Source: an uncultured beta proteobacterium (lineage in GTDB: Bacteria; Pseudomonadota; Gammaproteobacteria; Burkholderiales; Burkholderiaceae_C). Taken from it: a stretch of 7,608 nt of DNA. The stretch is from assembly GCA_903885415.1 (NCBI GenBank), contig CAISIP010000116.1:1-7608 (forward strand). The letters run 5' to 3'. The notes under the pieces were generated by a model. It was not told where the DNA came from and made no database searches. It saw nothing but the letters and a program-made list of their open reading frames with translations. Below, piece after piece: positions 5,922 through 7,608 of this stretch; the first letter of the stretch is position 1, and each line of letters starts with the position of its first letter. The position numbers and the translations under genes were made by a program.

Positions 5922-7608
5922 CCGAACGCACCCAGGAACACCGCCTGCAAGTGGCCACCGAACTGCACCGCTTCATCGAAGACCAGGTGCTGCCCGGCAC
6001 CGGCGTCAGCACGGCCCGCTTCTGGGAAGGTTTTGACGCCATCGTGGCCGACCTGGCGCCGAAGAACATCGCCCTGCTCGCCGAGCGCGAGCGGCTGCAG
6101 ACCGAACTGGACGCCTGGCACCAGGCCCACCCCGGTCCGATTCTGGACATGGCGGCCTATCGCGGCTTTCTGGAGCGCATCGGCTACCTGGTGCCAGAGC
6201 CGGCCAAGGTCCGGATCAGCACCTCCAAGGTCGACTCCGAACTGGCTAAACAAGCTGGGCCGCAGTTGGTGGTGCCGGTGCTCAACGCCCGCTACGCGCT
6301 CAATGCGGCGAATGCGCGCTGGGGCAGCCTGTACGACGCCCTGTACGGCACCGACGTGATCGCCGAAACCAAGGGCTGCGAAAGAGTCGGCCGCAAGGGC
6401 GGCTACAACCCCCAGCGCGGCGCACAGGTAGTCGCCTACGCGCGCCATGTGCTGGACCGCACAGCGCCGCTGCGCAAGGGCTCGCATCTGGACTCCGTCG
6501 CTTACCGCATCCGTAACGGCCAACTCGCCGTCGAACTCAAAGACGGCCGCCGAACCGGCCTAGCCGATGCCACCCAGTTCGCCGGCTACCAGGGTGAGGC
6601 CAAAACCCCCTCATCGGTGCTGCTGATGCACCACGGCCTGCATCTGGACCTGCGCATCAACCGCGCAACGCCGATCGGCGCCAGCGACCCGGCCGGCGTC
6701 TGCGACCTGGTGCTGGAAGCGGCGCTGTCGACCATCGTCGACCTGGAAGACTCGGTGGCAGTGGTCGACGCCCAGGACAAGGTGCTGGCCTACCGCAACT
6801 GGCTGGGCATCCTGAAGGGCAGCCTGACCGAAGACGTGCGCAAGGGCACGCAGCACTTCACCCGCGGCCTGAACCCGGACCGGCTCTACACGCCGCCCTC
6901 GGGCAAGGGCCGTGCGGTGCGCCTGCACGGCCGTTCGCTGATGTTTGTGCGCAATGTCGGCCACCTGATGAGTAACCCGGCCATCCTCTACGCCGACCGC
7001 GACGGCCGGGTGCATGAGATTCCCGAGGGCATCCTCGACGCGGTGGTCACTACCACCATCGCCTTGCACGACCTGCAGGGCCACGGTGTCCTGCCCTCGG
7101 GCGAAGCCATCCGCAACTCGCGCAAGGGTTCGGTCTACATCGTCAAGCCCAAGATGCACGGCGCGGCCGAGGTCGCCTTCGCCGCCGAGTTGTTTGGCCG
7201 CGTCGAGACGATGCTGGGCCTGCCCGACAGCACGGTCAAACTCGGCATCATGGACGAGGAGCGCCGCACCAGCGTCAACCTGAAGGCCTGCATTGCCGCC
7301 GCCGCCAGCCGCGTCGCCTTCATCAACACCGGCTTCCTGGACCGCACCGGCGACGAGATGCACAGCGCCATGCAGGCCGGGCCGATGATCCGCAAGGGCG
7401 ACATGAAGAGCAGCGCCTGGATCCAGGCCTACGAACGCAACAACGTGCTGGTCGGCCTGGCCTGCGGCCTGCGCGGGCGCGCCCAGATCGGCAAGGGCAT
7501 GTGGGCCATGCCGGACCTGATGAAAGCCATGCTCGAGCAGAAAATCGCCCATCCGAAAGCGGGCGCCAACACCGCCTGGGTGCCCAGCCCCACCGGCGCC
7601 ACGCTGCA
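5918..7608 (+). CDS. glcB: Malate synthase G (partial, C-terminus beyond the right edge)
   Basis: This cytosolic Mg-dependent enzyme condenses glyoxylate with acetyl-CoA to give malate and CoA, and feeds C2 compounds into the TCA cycle. The window holds 563 codons; the E. coli enzyme has 723 residues, so about a fifth is missing. Diagnostic segments are NARYALNAANARWGSLYDALYG (123-144), AFINTGFLDRTGDEMHSAM (467-485), and KSSAWIQAYERNNVLVGLACG (497-517). The substrate-binding arginine is Arg345 in FVRNVGHLMSNP. The Mg ligands are Glu447 in GIMDEERRTS and Asp475 in FLDRTGDE, spaced 28 residues apart as in E. coli (Glu427, Asp455). The catalytic aspartate of the C-terminal region lies beyond the window, so activity cannot be fully judged. 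The long N-terminal and inserted regions show isoform G rather than A. It is the second gene of the operon, overlapping the dehalogenase stop by 4 bp. Confidence 0.97.
   Translation, partial: MTERTQEHRLQVATELHRFIEDQVLPGTGVSTARFWEGFDAIVADLAPKNIALLAERERLQTELDAWHQAHPGPILDMAAYRGFLERIGYLVPEPAKVRISTSKVDSELAKQAGPQLVVPVLNARYALNAANARWGSLYDALYGTDVIAETKGCERVGRKGGYNPQRGAQVVAYARHVLDRTAPLRKGSHLDSVAYRIRNGQLAVELKDGRRTGLADATQFAGYQGEAKTPSSVLLMHHGLHLDLRINRATPIGASDPAGVCDLVLEAALSTIVDLEDSVAVVDAQDKVLAYRNWLGILKGSLTEDVRKGTQHFTRGLNPDRLYTPPSGKGRAVRLHGRSLMFVRNVGHLMSNPAILYADRDGRVHEIPEGILDAVVTTTIALHDLQGHGVLPSGEAIRNSRKGSVYIVKPKMHGAAEVAFAAELFGRVETMLGLPDSTVKLGIMDEERRTSVNLKACIAAAASRVAFINTGFLDRTGDEMHSAMQAGPMIRKGDMKSSAWIQAYERNNVLVGLACGLRGRAQIGKGMWAMPDLMKAMLEQKIAHPKAGANTAWVPSPTGATL

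Noticed and set aside
6611..7552. 313-residue open frame on the minus strand
   Set aside because: It is antisense to malate synthase G. The Val/Ala/Asp/His-rich product is what the reverse complement of this codon usage gives.
1..7608. Mobile element, defence system, CRISPR array or structural RNA
   Set aside because: No transposase, integrase, direct-repeat array, tRNA-like cloverleaf or defence-type domain was seen. The genes are metabolic or housekeeping and the intergenic gaps are short.

Overview
The window looks like ordinary chromosomal DNA from a high-GC betaproteobacterium. Several proteins resemble those of Burkholderiales, most likely Comamonadaceae (Rhodoferax/Polaromonas-like). 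This placement rests on protein style and remembered gene neighbourhoods, not on a database search. I see no insertion sequence, phage gene, tRNA, rRNA or CRISPR array. Nearly all the DNA is accounted for by seven protein genes, two of them cut by the window edges.

Layout. (1) 1-1577, minus: most of arginyl-tRNA synthetase (argS), with its C-terminal end beyond the left edge. (2) 1695-1898, plus: a small secreted PsiF-repeat protein, divergent from argS. (3) 1917-5061, minus: three genes in one direction, transcribed in the order family III (CaiB/BaiF) CoA-transferase, HMG-CoA-lyase-like enzyme, LysR regulator. (4) 5062-5195: an A+T-richer divergent promoter region with three inverted repeats. 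(5) 5196-7608, plus: a type II (L-2-)haloacid dehalogenase whose stop overlaps the start of malate synthase G (glcB), which runs off the right edge.

How the genes may work together. The plus-strand pair fits a short carbon route. The dehalogenase would turn a 2-haloacetate into glycolate, an oxidase encoded elsewhere would give glyoxylate, and malate synthase would condense glyoxylate with acetyl-CoA to malate. The minus-strand pair fits activation of an organic acid by CoA transfer, followed by aldol-type cleavage of the acyl-CoA, which would release acetyl-CoA or a similar product. The substrate cannot be read from sequence. The LysR gene after them is a candidate regulator of this cassette and perhaps of the divergent dehalogenase-glcB operon.

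The most notable non-coding pattern concerns translation starts. The genes that appear to begin transcription units (argS, CoA-transferase, dehalogenase, LysR) lack a clear Shine-Dalgarno sequence and carry a -10-like hexamer only 6-8 nt before the start codon. This suggests leaderless mRNAs. The operon-internal genes (lyase, glcB) and the PsiF gene have Shine-Dalgarno sequences. I found no convincing undescribed system here.
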